Assembly: GCA_016875395.1 (NCBI GenBank)
Contig: VGRF01000008.1
Location: forward strand, 85,568 to 149,567
DNA length: 64,000 nucleotides
Source of the DNA: Deltaproteobacteria bacterium
GTDB taxonomy: Bacteria; Myxococcota_A; UBA9160; UBA6930
Direction of reading: 5' to 3'
In this document: positions 22,128 through 31,108 of the stretch, piece by piece
Numbering within the stretch: the stretch's first letter is position 1
Layout of the letters: each line of letters begins with the position of its first letter
Program-made: the position numbers and the translations under genes
Notes under the pieces: model-generated
Databases searched by the model: none
What the model saw: the letters and a program-made list of their open reading frames with translations, nothing else
Told to the model about the DNA's origin: nothing

Positions 22128-22190
22128 GCGTGCCGCTTGGCTTTCGCTTCCCGGGGCGCGCGTCAAGAAGCCCTCGCTGCGCACCGATGA

Positions 22191-23714
22191 ATGGCGCGGA
22201 TGGGCGCGACACGCGTAGGCAAGACGCTCGGCAACTTCCGCATTCTCGAGTGCCTCGGGAGCGGCGGCGCCGGCATGATCTGGAAGGCTGAGGACCTGAC
22301 CCTCGGCCGCGTCGTCGCGCTCAAGGCTCTGCGCCCCGAGCTCGAGCATGACGGCGAGATGGCCGAGCGCTTCCGCGCCGAGGCGCGCGCGCTCGCGAAG
22401 CTCTCGCACCCGAACGTCGCCTCGCTCTACAGCCTGATCGAAGACGACGACGGACTCTTTCTCGTGATGGAGTACGTCGAGGGCAACACGCTCGCGGCGC
22501 TGCTCGCGACGAGCGGGCCCCTGCCCTTCGACAGCGCGTTCGCGCTCTTCCACCAGATCCTCGACGGCGTGGGCCACGCGCACGACGCAGGCGTCGTCCA
22601 TCGCGACCTCAAGCCGGCGAACCTGATGGTGGACGCGCGCGGGCGCGTGAAGGTGATGGACTTCGGCATCGCGCGAATGGCTGGCGCCGCGCGCACGACG
22701 CATCACGGCAAGCTCGTGGGTACGCCGGAGTACATGTCGCCCGAGCAGGTGCGCGGCGAGGATGCGACGCTGCGCAGCGACATCTACTCGCTCGGGATCT
22801 TGCTGTACGAGATGCTCACGGGTCAGCCGCCCTTCCGCGCCGCAGCCTCGTTCGAGCTGATGCGCGCGCAGCTCGAGAGCGAGCCGCACGATCCGCGGCT
22901 GCACCGGCGCGACCTCGATGCGCGCGTCGCCGAGGCCGTGCTGCGCGCGCTCGCGAAGCGCCCCGCGGATCGCTTCGAGTCGACGCGCGAGCTGCAAGAC
23001 GTGCTGCTCAGCGTCGGCGCCTCGCGTCGCGGGCGAGCGGTGCTGCCCGTGTGGCGCGACGTGCCGACGCCCGCCACGAGCAGCGAGGCACGGACGCTGT
23101 CCGCGAGCGCAATCACGATCTCGCAGCGGCGCGGCGAGCCGCCGCTCGCGAGCGCGACCGAGCCCTACGCCGTGGTCCACGCGCAGGCGTCGAGCGCGCT
23201 CGACAGTGCGCTCGACGACGTGTTCGCGCGCGCGAGCGTGGACGCGACCGCGCGCGCCGATGCGCCGGCGACGCGCGTGATCGACGCGTCCCTCGATACC
23301 GAGCAGATCGAGCCCGCGAGCCCGACGCGCATGCTCGAGGACGCGCCTTTCGACGCGCACGTGCGCGCGCTCGCACGAGAGGGCGAGCCCCGCGCTCCAG
23401 TCGCGCCGCGCGCGCAGTTGTTATGGGCCGCGGGCGCGGCGCTCGCCGTACTGCTCGCGCTGGGAGTCGTGAAGCTCGCATCGCGCGAGGAGCCCGCTGA
23501 ACCCGCAGTCGTGCCGGCAGCCGAGGCGCTGCCCGCTGCTGCGGCGAGCGGACGACCCGACGAGGCGGCGAAGGCGGAGAGTCGAGTCGATCCGGCACCC
23601 GCCCAAGATTCGGAAGCGAAGCCCGTACAGCGCGTGCGCGACCCTGCGCCCGCACCGCGCGCGGCGCCCGCGGCACCGAGCGAGGAGGACTCCGGATGGA
23701 CCATTCGGCGCTGA
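22191..23714 (+). CDS. Membrane-anchored serine/threonine protein kinase
   Basis: A 507-residue Hanks-type kinase. The catalytic domain spans about 15-280: glycine loop CLGSGGAGMIWKAE, ATP lysine in VALKAL, catalytic loop VVHRDLKPANL, DFGIAR and GTPEYMSPEQ. A Ser/Ala/Thr-rich linker follows, then one membrane helix near 408-428 (LLWAAGAALAVLLALGVV) and a short Pro/Ala-rich outer tail without a recognisable sensor domain. All catalytic residues appear present. The 3' end overlaps the next gene, a lipoprotein, by 19 bases, so kinase, lipoprotein and the following membrane-linked protein probably form one operon. ATG 22191 is used; ATG 22200 is an alternative. Confidence 0.92.
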   Translation: MARMGATRVGKTLGNFRILECLGSGGAGMIWKAEDLTLGRVVALKALRPELEHDGEMAERFRAEARALAKLSHPNVASLYSLIEDDDGLFLVMEYVEGNTLAALLATSGPLPFDSAFALFHQILDGVGHAHDAGVVHRDLKPANLMVDARGRVKVMDFGIARMAGAARTTHHGKLVGTPEYMSPEQVRGEDATLRSDIYSLGILLYEMLTGQPPFRAAASFELMRAQLESEPHDPRLHRRDLDARVAEAVLRALAKRPADRFESTRELQDVLLSVGASRRGRAVLPVWRDVPTPATSSEARTLSASAITISQRRGEPPLASATEPYAVVHAQASSALDSALDDVFARASVDATARADAPATRVIDASLDTEQIEPASPTRMLEDAPFDAHVRALAREGEPRAPVAPRAQLLWAAGAALAVLLALGVVKLASREEPAEPAVVPAAEALPAAAASGRPDEAAKAESRVDPAPAQDSEAKPVQRVRDPAPAPRAAPAAPSEEDSGWTIRR

Positions 23715-24220
23715 CCCGCGCCCTGTGCGCGCTGCTGCTGGCCGCTGCGAGCGCGTGCGCGACGACCGCACCGGTTGCGCGGTCGGGCTACGCCCCTGCC
23801 AAGAGCGCGCAGCTGCCCGGCCCGAAGCTGCTCGGTACCGAGGCCGAGGTCGCGGCGCAGTACGCGTGCGCGAATCAGAAGGCTTCGCTCGTGCTCGAAG
23901 AGAGCTCGCTCGCGCCGTCGCCCCTCGGCGCGGGTCAAGAGTTCGGCCACCGCGTCGTGTACGCGCTCTGCCCCGCGCGCGAGAAGCAAGGCATCGCGGG
24001 CACGCTGCGCACGCGCATTCGCTTCGGCACGCAGATCGTGGTGGAGGACAGCGCCCCGTACCGCATCGAGCCCGGCCGCTGGGCCGTCGACACGTTCATC
24101 GCGCTGCCCCCGCACGCAAAGCCGGGCGCGTACGAGGTCGAAGTCGAGTTCGCGAGCGCGGCGAGTCCGGTACGGTTCGCGACGAAAGTTCCCTTCAGCG
24201 TGTGGGTGAAAACGAGATGA
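23696..24220 (+). CDS. Putative lipoprotein
   Basis: A 174-residue protein whose N-terminus has a hydrophobic segment ending in a lipobox-like LLLAAASAC (cysteine at about residue 21), suggesting a lipid-anchored envelope protein. The rest is a likely beta-sandwich (ALCPAREKQGIAGTLRTRIRFG and KPGAYEVEVEFASAASPVRF) with no recognised domain. It starts inside the end of the kinase gene and its stop overlaps the next start (ATGA), so all three genes are coupled. It could be a target or partner of the kinase; that is inference from position. Confidence 0.75.
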   Translation: MDHSALTRALCALLLAAASACATTAPVARSGYAPAKSAQLPGPKLLGTEAEVAAQYACANQKASLVLEESSLAPSPLGAGQEFGHRVVYALCPAREKQGIAGTLRTRIRFGTQIVVEDSAPYRIEPGRWAVDTFIALPPHAKPGAYEVEVEFASAASPVRFATKVPFSVWVKTR

Positions 24221-25452
24221 AGCTGGGCGCGGCGCTCGCACGCGCCGCGTTCTTCGCGGTGCTGATGGTGATCGCCGGCGGGCTCGTTCTCACGGGCACG
24301 CGCGACGGCGACGCCCCCGACGACTCCGACCTGCGCGCGCTGCCCGTTGCACCTCCCGACTTCGCGAACGCTCAGCTCACGCTCACCTCTGCAGCAGCGC
24401 TGCTCGTGCGCGACACGCAGGACTCGCGCTGGCCCGCTCTCGCGAGCGGCGAGGCGTGGGACGACGCGCTCGTTCCACACGCCCTCACCGCGAACGAGGC
24501 AGCGCTGCGTGCGTTCGAACGCGCGGCTCGGCAGCCCACCTTCCAGTCGAGCGGCGCGGAGACCGCGGAGGAGCTCGTCGCCTGGATCGATCTCGCACGG
24601 CTGCAGGGGGTGCGCGCGATCTCGCTCGCGCGCGCGGGTGAGCCGCCCGCGGCAGTCGCTGCAGCGGTCGCGGACCTCCGCGTGGCGCGCCTCGTCGCCG
24701 GCGACGCGCGCGGAACTCAGCTCGTGCGCGAGGTCGCGGAAGCCATGGCGGACGCGAGCTGGCGCGCGACGCACGAGGTGCTGCGACACGTCGCGCTCGG
24801 GGTAAGCGACGCGCATGGGTTCGCAGGCGAGCTGGCCGCCGCGCGCGCCGACGCAACCGGCGTGCGCAGTCAGCTCGTCGCGGCGTATCGCGACTTCGCC
24901 GGTGCCGACGCGCCTGCCGCGGATCTTCCGCCCGCAGCGCTCAGCCCCGCGCTGCGCTGGCTGAGCACTGCGCTCCCCGCGCGCCATCGCATTCAGCCCA
25001 ACAACACGCTCGCGCTCTACGCAGAGCGGGCGCGCGCGCGCATCGCGGCGGCGGACGAGTCGTGCGCTGCGGACGACACGACGCCGCTGTTCACGCCGAG
25101 CCTTCGCTCGGTCGTCGCCGCGAACTCCGAGGGCCGCTCGCGAATCGACTCCTCGAGCGCGCTCGACGACGTGCGCCGGAGCGCGTGCCGCTGGAACACG
25201 CGCATCGAAGCGCTGCGGGCCGCGCTTGCAGTGCAGCAGTTCGAGCGCGAGAGGAGCGCGCTGCCGCCTTCGCTCGAGTCGCTCGTTCCCGATCATCTGC
25301 CCGAGCCGCCGCGCGACTGGTTCGGCGATGGCGCGCTCCGCCTCGACCGCGGCGCGCGAGAGATCGTTTCGTTCGGAGCATGGGACGTGCACACGGACGC
25401 GGGACCGCGCGAAGAGCGCTTTCCGCTGCTGCCCGCACCCGCCGCGCCCTGA
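24217..25452 (+). CDS. Membrane-anchored protein of unknown function
   Basis: A 411-residue protein with an N-terminal membrane anchor (residues 5-27, AARAAFFAVLMVIAGGLVLT) and a long, mostly alpha-helical alanine-rich part outside the cytoplasm. No catalytic motif was found. Near the C-terminus LPPSLESLVPDHLPEPPRDW followed by FGDGALRLDRG resembles the tail often seen in proteins with a pseudopilin-like end, but the match is weak. It overlaps the preceding lipoprotein by ATGA. Confidence 0.7.
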   Translation: MKLGAALARAAFFAVLMVIAGGLVLTGTRDGDAPDDSDLRALPVAPPDFANAQLTLTSAAALLVRDTQDSRWPALASGEAWDDALVPHALTANEAALRAFERAARQPTFQSSGAETAEELVAWIDLARLQGVRAISLARAGEPPAAVAAAVADLRVARLVAGDARGTQLVREVAEAMADASWRATHEVLRHVALGVSDAHGFAGELAAARADATGVRSQLVAAYRDFAGADAPAADLPPAALSPALRWLSTALPARHRIQPNNTLALYAERARARIAAADESCAADDTTPLFTPSLRSVVAANSEGRSRIDSSSALDDVRRSACRWNTRIEALRAALAVQQFERERSALPPSLESLVPDHLPEPPRDWFGDGALRLDRGAREIVSFGAWDVHTDAGPREERFPLLPAPAAP

Positions 25453-25534
25453 GCACGGCTCGCGGTCTTGCCGCGTCGCAGCGCGCTTTGCTTGCCCGCG
25501 CGATACCGTCGCTCCTTCACCCAAGGAGCCGCAC

Positions 25535-26512
25535 ATGGCGCGCATCATCGGCAACCTCGCCCCCGAAGACGATCTGATGCATCCGCTCGGGCCCGAGAAG
25601 AACTTCAACGAGAGCGCCTACTACAACTTCTTCGACACGAAGAAGTCGCTCGGCGGCTGGTTCCGCATCGGCAACCGCGCGAACGAAGGCAGTGCCGAGC
25701 GCACCGTGTGCCTCTACCTCCCCGACGGCCGCGTGCTGTTCAGCTTCGGCCGCCCCTCGATCCCTAACAACGACGCCTTCGACGCCGCGGGGCTCAAGTT
25801 CGAAGTGCTCGAGATGACCGACCGCCACCGCACCACCTTCGACGGCAACGTGGTGGAGCTGCGCGAGCCGCGGCAGATGGCGGACCCGAAGGCCGCGTTC
25901 CAGAACAACCCGAAGAAGCGCGTCACGTTCGACCTCGAGCACGTCGCGGTCGGCCCGCTCTACGGCCACAAGGCCGAGGAGAAGCCGGGCGAGGACGCGA
26001 GCCAGGGCTTCGCGCGCGCGCACTTCGAGCAGCACATGAAGGTGACGGGCTCCCTGACGATCGACGGCGAAGTGCAGCGCATCGAGGGCTTCGGCCTGCG
26101 CGACCACTCGTGGGGCCCGCGCTTCTGGCAGGCGATCCACAGCTACGAGTGGCTCACGCTCAACTTCGGCGAGGGTCTCGGCGCGATGGTCTCGTGCGTG
26201 CAGCGCGACGCCGCGGGCAAGGAGACCTCGAAGGGCGGCGTGATCGTGCGCGGCATGGAGATGGAGCGCATCGTCGACGCGCAGATCACGGCCGAGTACG
26301 AAGACAACGGCCTCTACCACAAGAGCCTCACCGCAAAGATCAAGACCGAGAAAGGCGCGGAGCACACCATCACCGGCACCGTGAAGGGCTTCATCCCGCT
26401 GCGGAACCGCCGCGAGAACCTGGAGACCTTCATCGGCGAAGGCATGACGGAGTGGCGGATGGGAGATCAGGTCGGGTACGGGCTGAGCGAGTTTCTCAGG
26501 CAAAAGAAGTAG
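25535..26512 (+). CDS. Lipocalin-like protein (DUF7064/7065-type, CrtC-related fold)
   Basis: A 325-residue cytoplasmic protein, SD AAGGAG nine bases before ATG 25535. The motif GFGLRDHSWGPRFWQAIHSY near residue 188 and the beta-rich build match a family of uncharacterised lipocalin-like proteins (DUF7064/DUF7065) distantly related to hydroxyneurosporene synthase CrtC. They often sit among acyl-CoA or terpenoid catabolism genes in proteobacteria and actinobacteria. The reaction is unknown. Here it stands between the kinase operon and a small membrane protein, without clear operon partners. Confidence 0.65.
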   Translation: MARIIGNLAPEDDLMHPLGPEKNFNESAYYNFFDTKKSLGGWFRIGNRANEGSAERTVCLYLPDGRVLFSFGRPSIPNNDAFDAAGLKFEVLEMTDRHRTTFDGNVVELREPRQMADPKAAFQNNPKKRVTFDLEHVAVGPLYGHKAEEKPGEDASQGFARAHFEQHMKVTGSLTIDGEVQRIEGFGLRDHSWGPRFWQAIHSYEWLTLNFGEGLGAMVSCVQRDAAGKETSKGGVIVRGMEMERIVDAQITAEYEDNGLYHKSLTAKIKTEKGAEHTITGTVKGFIPLRNRRENLETFIGEGMTEWRMGDQVGYGLSEFLRQKK

Positions 26513-26528
26513 GAGCTCGCGGCTGCGC

Positions 26529-27032
26529 ATGGGCTGGGACGCGATCAGCGCGCTCGCGGAGCTGGCCGGAGCGATCGCGGTCGTCGCGACGCTGCTCTAC
26601 CTCGCCGCGCAGATCCGCCAGAACACGACTGCGGTGCGCGGCGCGACGTTCCAGAGCATCACGGACGCGGCGACGAGCTTTAGCGACGCCATGGGCCGCG
26701 ACCCGGAGGGCGCCCGCGTGTTCAGCCGCGGCCGGAATCTGGACTCGCTCTCCGAGGAGGAATCGCGTCGATTCCAGTCGCTGATGCTGAGCCTCGTGCG
26801 ACGCAGTGAGAATCTCGAGTACCAGACGCGCAAGGGTCTGCTCGACGAGTCGGACTGGGCGGGCCTGCGCGCATCGATCGTGGAAGCGCTCGCTACTCCC
26901 GGCGCGCGCCGCTGGTGCGCGGAGAACGTGGAGTTCATCAACCCGCACTTCCGCGCCTTTCTCGCGAAGCACTGCGGCCCCGCGGAGAACCCGCACACGC
27001 CCGCCGAAAGCGCTCGCAGCGTGACCGGTTGA
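26529..27032 (+). CDS. Small membrane-anchored protein of unknown function
   Basis: A 167-residue protein with one N-terminal membrane helix (LAELAGAIAVVATLLYLAAQ, about 8-28) followed by an alpha-helical cytoplasmic part with QNTTAVRGATFQSITDAATS. This resembles a common but uncharacterised proteobacterial family; no name can be assigned with confidence. Its stop overlaps the TTG start of the following HAD hydrolase gene (TTGA). Confidence 0.7.
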   Translation: MGWDAISALAELAGAIAVVATLLYLAAQIRQNTTAVRGATFQSITDAATSFSDAMGRDPEGARVFSRGRNLDSLSEEESRRFQSLMLSLVRRSENLEYQTRKGLLDESDWAGLRASIVEALATPGARRWCAENVEFINPHFRAFLAKHCGPAENPHTPAESARSVTG

Positions 27033-27763
27033 TCCGCCCTCCCCGCGCCTTCCTGCTCGACTTCGGCGACACGCTCGTCGAGGAGCTGCGCGAGGACCGC
27101 GCCGCCGGCGTGCGCTGGCTGTTTGCGCAGGCGTCGCACGTGCCGCGCGGCGTCACGCTGGATCTCGTGCTCGCGCGCGCGCAGCGAGCCCGGCGTGGCG
27201 TGGATGCGAAGCGCATTCCCGGCGAGATCGAGGTGTCGTGGGCGCAGCTGATGCGCCTCACGTTCGAGCCTCTCGGCGTGCGCTTCAGCGCGCCGCTCGC
27301 TGACTTCGAGCTCGAGGCGTGGCAGCGCGTCGTCACGACGCGGCCGCTGCCCGGAGTGCACGATGCGCTTGCGGAGCTGCGCGGCGCGGGCTGCGCGATC
27401 GGCGTCGTGAGCAACGCCTCGTTCAGCGGCGCAACAATTCACTGGGAGCTCGCGCGCCACGGGCTCGATTCGCACCTCGCCTTCGTGCTCGCGTCGTCCG
27501 ACTACGGAGTGCGCAAGCCGAGCGCGCTGCTGTTCGAGGCGGCGGCTGCGCGCCTCGGCGTCGAAGCGCGCGAGATCTGGTTCGTCGGCGATCGCCTCGA
27601 CAAGGACGTGGCGGGCGCGAGGACCGCCGGCATGACCGCTGTGTGGTTCCGTGCGGTCGTCCGGCACGGAGCGCCGATCGATGGCGCGACGCCCGACCTC
27701 GTCGCGCACGGCTGGAGCGAGGTCGTCGCGCTCGCGCGCGAGCACGGCCTCGGTCGCGCCTGA
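27029..27763 (+). CDS. HAD-superfamily hydrolase
   Basis: A 244-residue haloacid-dehalogenase-type phosphatase. Motif I is LLDFGDTLVEE (nucleophile Asp in DFGDT), motif II VVSNAS, motif III lysine in VRKPSALLFE, and motif IV VGDRLDKDVAGARTAGM. The alpha-helical cap lies between motifs I and II (subclass I). Substrate unknown; many relatives hydrolyse small sugar or nucleotide phosphates. TTG 27029 overlapping the previous stop is the only plausible start in frame near motif I. Upstream in-frame sequence is a shadow of the previous gene. Confidence 0.85.
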   Translation: MIRPPRAFLLDFGDTLVEELREDRAAGVRWLFAQASHVPRGVTLDLVLARAQRARRGVDAKRIPGEIEVSWAQLMRLTFEPLGVRFSAPLADFELEAWQRVVTTRPLPGVHDALAELRGAGCAIGVVSNASFSGATIHWELARHGLDSHLAFVLASSDYGVRKPSALLFEAAAARLGVEAREIWFVGDRLDKDVAGARTAGMTAVWFRAVVRHGAPIDGATPDLVAHGWSEVVALAREHGLGRA

Positions 27764-27813
27764 GCCGCGAACTCAGGTAAACCTCGCGCCTTCGCCCGAA
27801 CAGGAGAGAGCGC

Positions 27814-28635
27814 ATGTCAGAAGAACGCGTCCGCGTCACCCGCAAAGACGGCATCGCCGACGTGAAGATGGTTCGCGTCGACAAGATGAACGCGGTCGAC
27901 CCGCTGATGTTCGAGGCGCTGGTCGAGACCGCGAAGGATCTCGCCGACGATCGCAGCGTGCGCGTCGTCGTGATCTCCGGAGAAGGGCGCGGCTTCTGCT
28001 CCGGCCTCGACATGGCGAGCATGCAGGCCCTCGCCGGCTCGCGGGATGCGAACGCGGAGCGCCCCGCGCGGCCGCTGTTCGAGCGCAGCGCGGGGAGCCC
28101 CGCCAATCACGCGCAGCAGGCGGCGTGGCTGTGGCACGCGATGCCCGCGCCGGTGATCGCGGCGGTGCACGGCGTGGCCTACGGCGCGGGCTTCCAGATC
28201 GCGCTCGGGGCGGACATCCGCTTCGTCGCGCCCGACGCGAAGCTGTCGATCCGCGAGAGTTATTGGGGACTGATCCCCGACATGGCGGGCAGCCAGCTGC
28301 TGCGCGGAATCGTGCGGCCGGATGTCGCGAAGGAGCTGACGTACACCGCGCGCATCATCTCGGGCGAGGAGGCGCATCGGCTCGGCATCGCGACGCACGT
28401 GACGAACACGCCGTACGAGGCGGCGCTCGAGCTCGCGCGCGAGATCGCGCTCGTGTCGCCCGACGCGGTGCGCGCGGCGAAGAAGCTGCTGAACGAGGCG
28501 CCGCTCGTGTCGACCGCAGAAGGCCTGCAGCGCGAGGAGGAGCTGCAGCGCCGGCTCGCGGGCAGCAAGAATCAGATGGAAGCGGTGCGCGCGAACTTCG
28601 AGAAGCGCGCGCCGCGTTTCGAGAATCCCGCCTAA
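27814..28635 (+). CDS. Enoyl-CoA hydratase/isomerase family protein
   Basis: A 273-residue crotonase-fold protein. GFCSGLDMASMQALAG near residue 65 and GVAYGAGFQIALGADIRF near 127 form the oxyanion hole, and LSIRESYWGLIPDMAGSQLL follows. A glutamate (RESYWG) is placed where isomerase/hydratase family members have an acid. ATG 27814 follows a purine-rich SD (CAGGAGAGAG). It stands alone between the HAD gene and the GT9 glycosyltransferase. The physiological substrate is not predictable. Confidence 0.88.
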   Translation: MSEERVRVTRKDGIADVKMVRVDKMNAVDPLMFEALVETAKDLADDRSVRVVVISGEGRGFCSGLDMASMQALAGSRDANAERPARPLFERSAGSPANHAQQAAWLWHAMPAPVIAAVHGVAYGAGFQIALGADIRFVAPDAKLSIRESYWGLIPDMAGSQLLRGIVRPDVAKELTYTARIISGEEAHRLGIATHVTNTPYEAALELAREIALVSPDAVRAAKKLLNEAPLVSTAEGLQREEELQRRLAGSKNQMEAVRANFEKRAPRFENPA

Positions 28636-28658
28636 TCGCTCGGTCGCACGGGGCCGCC

Positions 28659-29720
28659 GTGACGCGCCCACCCTTCGACGCGCCTCCCGCGAGCGTGTGC
28701 CTGCTGCGCCTGTCCGCGCTCGGGGACGTGTGCCACGCGATCGCGGTGCTGCGCGCCCTCCAGCGCGCCTGGCCCGAGACGCGCTTCACCTGGATCGTGG
28801 GCAAGCCCGAGGCGAAGCTGCTCGCGCTCGTGGATGGCGTCGAGGTGATTCCGTTCGACAAGCGCGGCGGGCTCGGCGCCGTACGCGAGCTCGGCTCGCG
28901 GCTCGGAACGCGGCGCTTCGACTTGTTGCTGATGCTGCAGGCCGCTCTGCGCGCGAGCCTGCTCTCCGCGCTGATCCCCGCGCGCGTGAAGCTCGGCTTC
29001 GACCGCGCGCGCGCCTACGAGGGCCAGTGGCTCTTCAGCAACGCGAAGATCGCGGCGCGCGCGCGCGAGCACCAGCTCGACGCGCTGCTCGGCTTCGCGG
29101 CGGCGTGCGGCGTGCGCGACCTCACGCCGCGCTGGGAGCTCGCGCTCCCCGAAGACGCGCTCCGCTATGCGCAGCAGCTCATCCCCGATGGCTCGCCACC
29201 TGCGCTCGTGATCTCGCCGTGCTCGAGCGTGCGCGAGCGCGACTGGCTGCCCGATCGCTACGCCGCGCTCGCGGACTACGCGCAGGGACGTCACGGAATG
29301 CGCGTGATCCTGTGCGGCGGGCCCAGCGAGAACGAGCGCGCGATGGGTGCGGCGATCGAGCGCGCCGCCGAGCGCGCACTCGTGAATCAAATCGGCAAAG
29401 ACACGCTTCCGCAGCTGATCGCCCTGCTCGCGCGCGCGCGCGCCCTCGTCTGCCCCGACTCGGGGCCCGCGCACTTCGCCAGCGCGGTGGGCACGCCGGT
29501 GATCGGGCTGCACGCGACCTCGAACCCCGAGCGCACGGGCGCCTACTTCTCGCGCGCCTTCGCAGTGAACCGGTTCGCCGATGCCGCGCAGAAGTTCCGC
29601 GGCTGCGCGGTGAGCGAGCTGCCGTGGCAGGACCGCATCGAGGACGCGGGCGTCATGGCGCTGATCGAGGTCGCGGACGTGACGGCGCAGCTGGACGCGT
29701 TGTTAGGCTCGCGCGCATGA
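28659..29720 (+). CDS. Glycosyltransferase family 9 (heptosyltransferase-like)
   Basis: A 353-residue GT-B protein of the ADP-heptose:LPS heptosyltransferase family. The N-terminal LLRLSALGDVCHAIAVLRAL and FTWIVGKPEAKLL, and the C-terminal ARALVCPDSGPAHFASAVGTPVIGLH that binds the nucleotide sugar, are diagnostic. The probable role is adding heptose or a related sugar to LPS core on the cytoplasmic side of the inner membrane. GTG 28659 is the start. Its stop overlaps the start of the DUF6165 gene (ATGA), a pairing that supports a role in LPS. Confidence 0.9.
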   Translation: MTRPPFDAPPASVCLLRLSALGDVCHAIAVLRALQRAWPETRFTWIVGKPEAKLLALVDGVEVIPFDKRGGLGAVRELGSRLGTRRFDLLLMLQAALRASLLSALIPARVKLGFDRARAYEGQWLFSNAKIAARAREHQLDALLGFAAACGVRDLTPRWELALPEDALRYAQQLIPDGSPPALVISPCSSVRERDWLPDRYAALADYAQGRHGMRVILCGGPSENERAMGAAIERAAERALVNQIGKDTLPQLIALLARARALVCPDSGPAHFASAVGTPVIGLHATSNPERTGAYFSRAFAVNRFADAAQKFRGCAVSELPWQDRIEDAGVMALIEVADVTAQLDALLGSRA

Positions 29721-30112
29721 GAGAGCTGCGCGTCCCGATCTCCCCCGGTGAGCTGCTCGACAAGCTCACCATCCTGCGACTCAAGGCCGCCCGCATCGGA
29801 GACGCCGCGAAGCGGGCGAACGTGCAGCGCGAGCTCGCCCTGCTCGAGCAGGTGTGGCACGAGGGCGCCGGCGGCGTCGACGTGAGCGCGGAGGAGCAGG
29901 CGCTCGCGCGCGTCAACGCGGCGCTGTGGGAGACCGAGGATGCGCTGCGCTCGCTCGAAGCCGAGCAGCGCTTCGATGCCGAGTTCGTCGCGCTCGCTCG
30001 CTCGGTCTACCGGCAGAACGACGAGCGCGCGGCGCTCAAGCGCCGCGTGAACGAGAAGCTCGGCTCCGCGCTCGTCGAGGAGAAGTCGTACCGCGCGGAT
30101 CGCGCGCGCTGA
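29717..30112 (+). CDS. DUF6165 family protein
   Basis: A 131-residue helical cytoplasmic protein beginning RVPISPGELLDKLTILRLKA, the signature of DUF6165. Members are often encoded next to LPS glycosyltransferases or sugar-nucleotide genes; function unknown. The helices around 55-130 are charged and may form a coiled coil. It overlaps the preceding GT9 gene by four bases, so the two are coupled. Confidence 0.8.
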   Translation: MRELRVPISPGELLDKLTILRLKAARIGDAAKRANVQRELALLEQVWHEGAGGVDVSAEEQALARVNAALWETEDALRSLEAEQRFDAEFVALARSVYRQNDERAALKRRVNEKLGSALVEEKSYRADRAR

Positions 30113-30268
30113 TCCCCACCGCTCGCCTGCGCGCCGCCTGCACCGCCTTGCGCACTCGACGAGCAACACGCAGGCAACTCGCGATTCCGGGCGTCACCTC
30201 GCCGCTCGCGTCTCTCACTCACTCCCAGCGCGGTCCATTAGGTCCATGCGGGTCGGAGTGCTCACGCG

Positions 30269-31087
30269 GTGAACGAGAAAACTCGAGACGCAGTGCTCGC
30301 GATCGGCTTCGCGGGTGTGAGCGGCGGCGTCGCCGCGCGCCTGATCGCGCTCGGCTATCGGCCGATCAGCGTGAGCGACCCACAGGCCGCCGCCGCGCGT
30401 CTCGGTCGTGAGCCGGCGCCCGTGCGCGCCGCACTCGTGCCCGCCGACGCAGCGTTCCTCACGCCCGGCTCGCTGTTTCGCTTGATTCGCGCCTCGGGGC
30501 CGAACTCCCTGCGCTGCGTTTCGCTCGGCGCCCGCGCAGACGAGAGCCACGCCGAGCGCCTCCGGCTCGCGGGCGTCAGCGCGATGCTCTGGGCGCCCCA
30601 CACCGAGCGCGAGCTCCGCTTTGCCGTGAACCGCGCGCTCTACGACGCTGGCCACGGCCAGAGCCGGCTGCATCCGCGCGCCGCCACCGATCTCGTCGCG
30701 CGCATCCGCATCGGCACGCGCGAGAAGGCGGGGCTCGTCTACTCGCTCTCCGCGCACGGTTGTTATGTCGAGACGGAGCGCCCGAGCGTTCCCGACAGCT
30801 TCGTGTCCGTGAACGTTCCGCTGCCGGACGGCGCGCTCGAGCTCCCCGCGCGCGTGCTGTGGGCGAACGTGCCTGGGAACATGCTGCGCACGAATCTGCC
30901 GCATGGCATGGCGCTCTCGTTCACGCACGTCAGCGAGGGCCAAGAGCGCGCGCTGGCGTCGTTCGTGAGCGAGCAGCTCGCGGCGCAGGGCATCGCGGCG
31001 CGCGGCGATGGCGCGGTGGCAGCGAGCGGGATGACGCGCGCTTGGGCTCGGCTGCGCGAGTGGATCACGCCCACGGCCGCGGCCTGA
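30269..31087 (+). CDS. PilZ-domain protein with an N-terminal receiver-like region
   Basis: A 272-residue protein. Residues 1-125 resemble a response-regulator fold (AVLAIGFAGVSGGVAARLIA, later GVSAMLWAPHTERELRFAVN) without an obvious phospho-acceptor Asp. Residues about 130-235 are a PilZ domain: RAATDLVARIRIG, then VYSLSAHGCYVET and the downstream strand LPARVLWANVPG. The usual RxxxR pair of c-di-GMP-binding PilZ domains is not clearly complete, so ligand binding is uncertain. It starts at GTG 30269 after a 156-base gap with nothing recognisable. A diguanylate cyclase is encoded at 47401. Confidence 0.75.
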   Translation: MNEKTRDAVLAIGFAGVSGGVAARLIALGYRPISVSDPQAAAARLGREPAPVRAALVPADAAFLTPGSLFRLIRASGPNSLRCVSLGARADESHAERLRLAGVSAMLWAPHTERELRFAVNRALYDAGHGQSRLHPRAATDLVARIRIGTREKAGLVYSLSAHGCYVETERPSVPDSFVSVNVPLPDGALELPARVLWANVPGNMLRTNLPHGMALSFTHVSEGQERALASFVSEQLAAQGIAARGDGAVAASGMTRAWARLREWITPTAAA

Positions 31088-31108
31088 TCGCGCACTGCGG
31101 GAGCCCGC

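Noticed and set aside
28128..28146. Half-site TGTGGCAC resembling the TetR operator
   Set aside because: It lies inside a crotonase gene, the right half does not match and the spacing is wrong.
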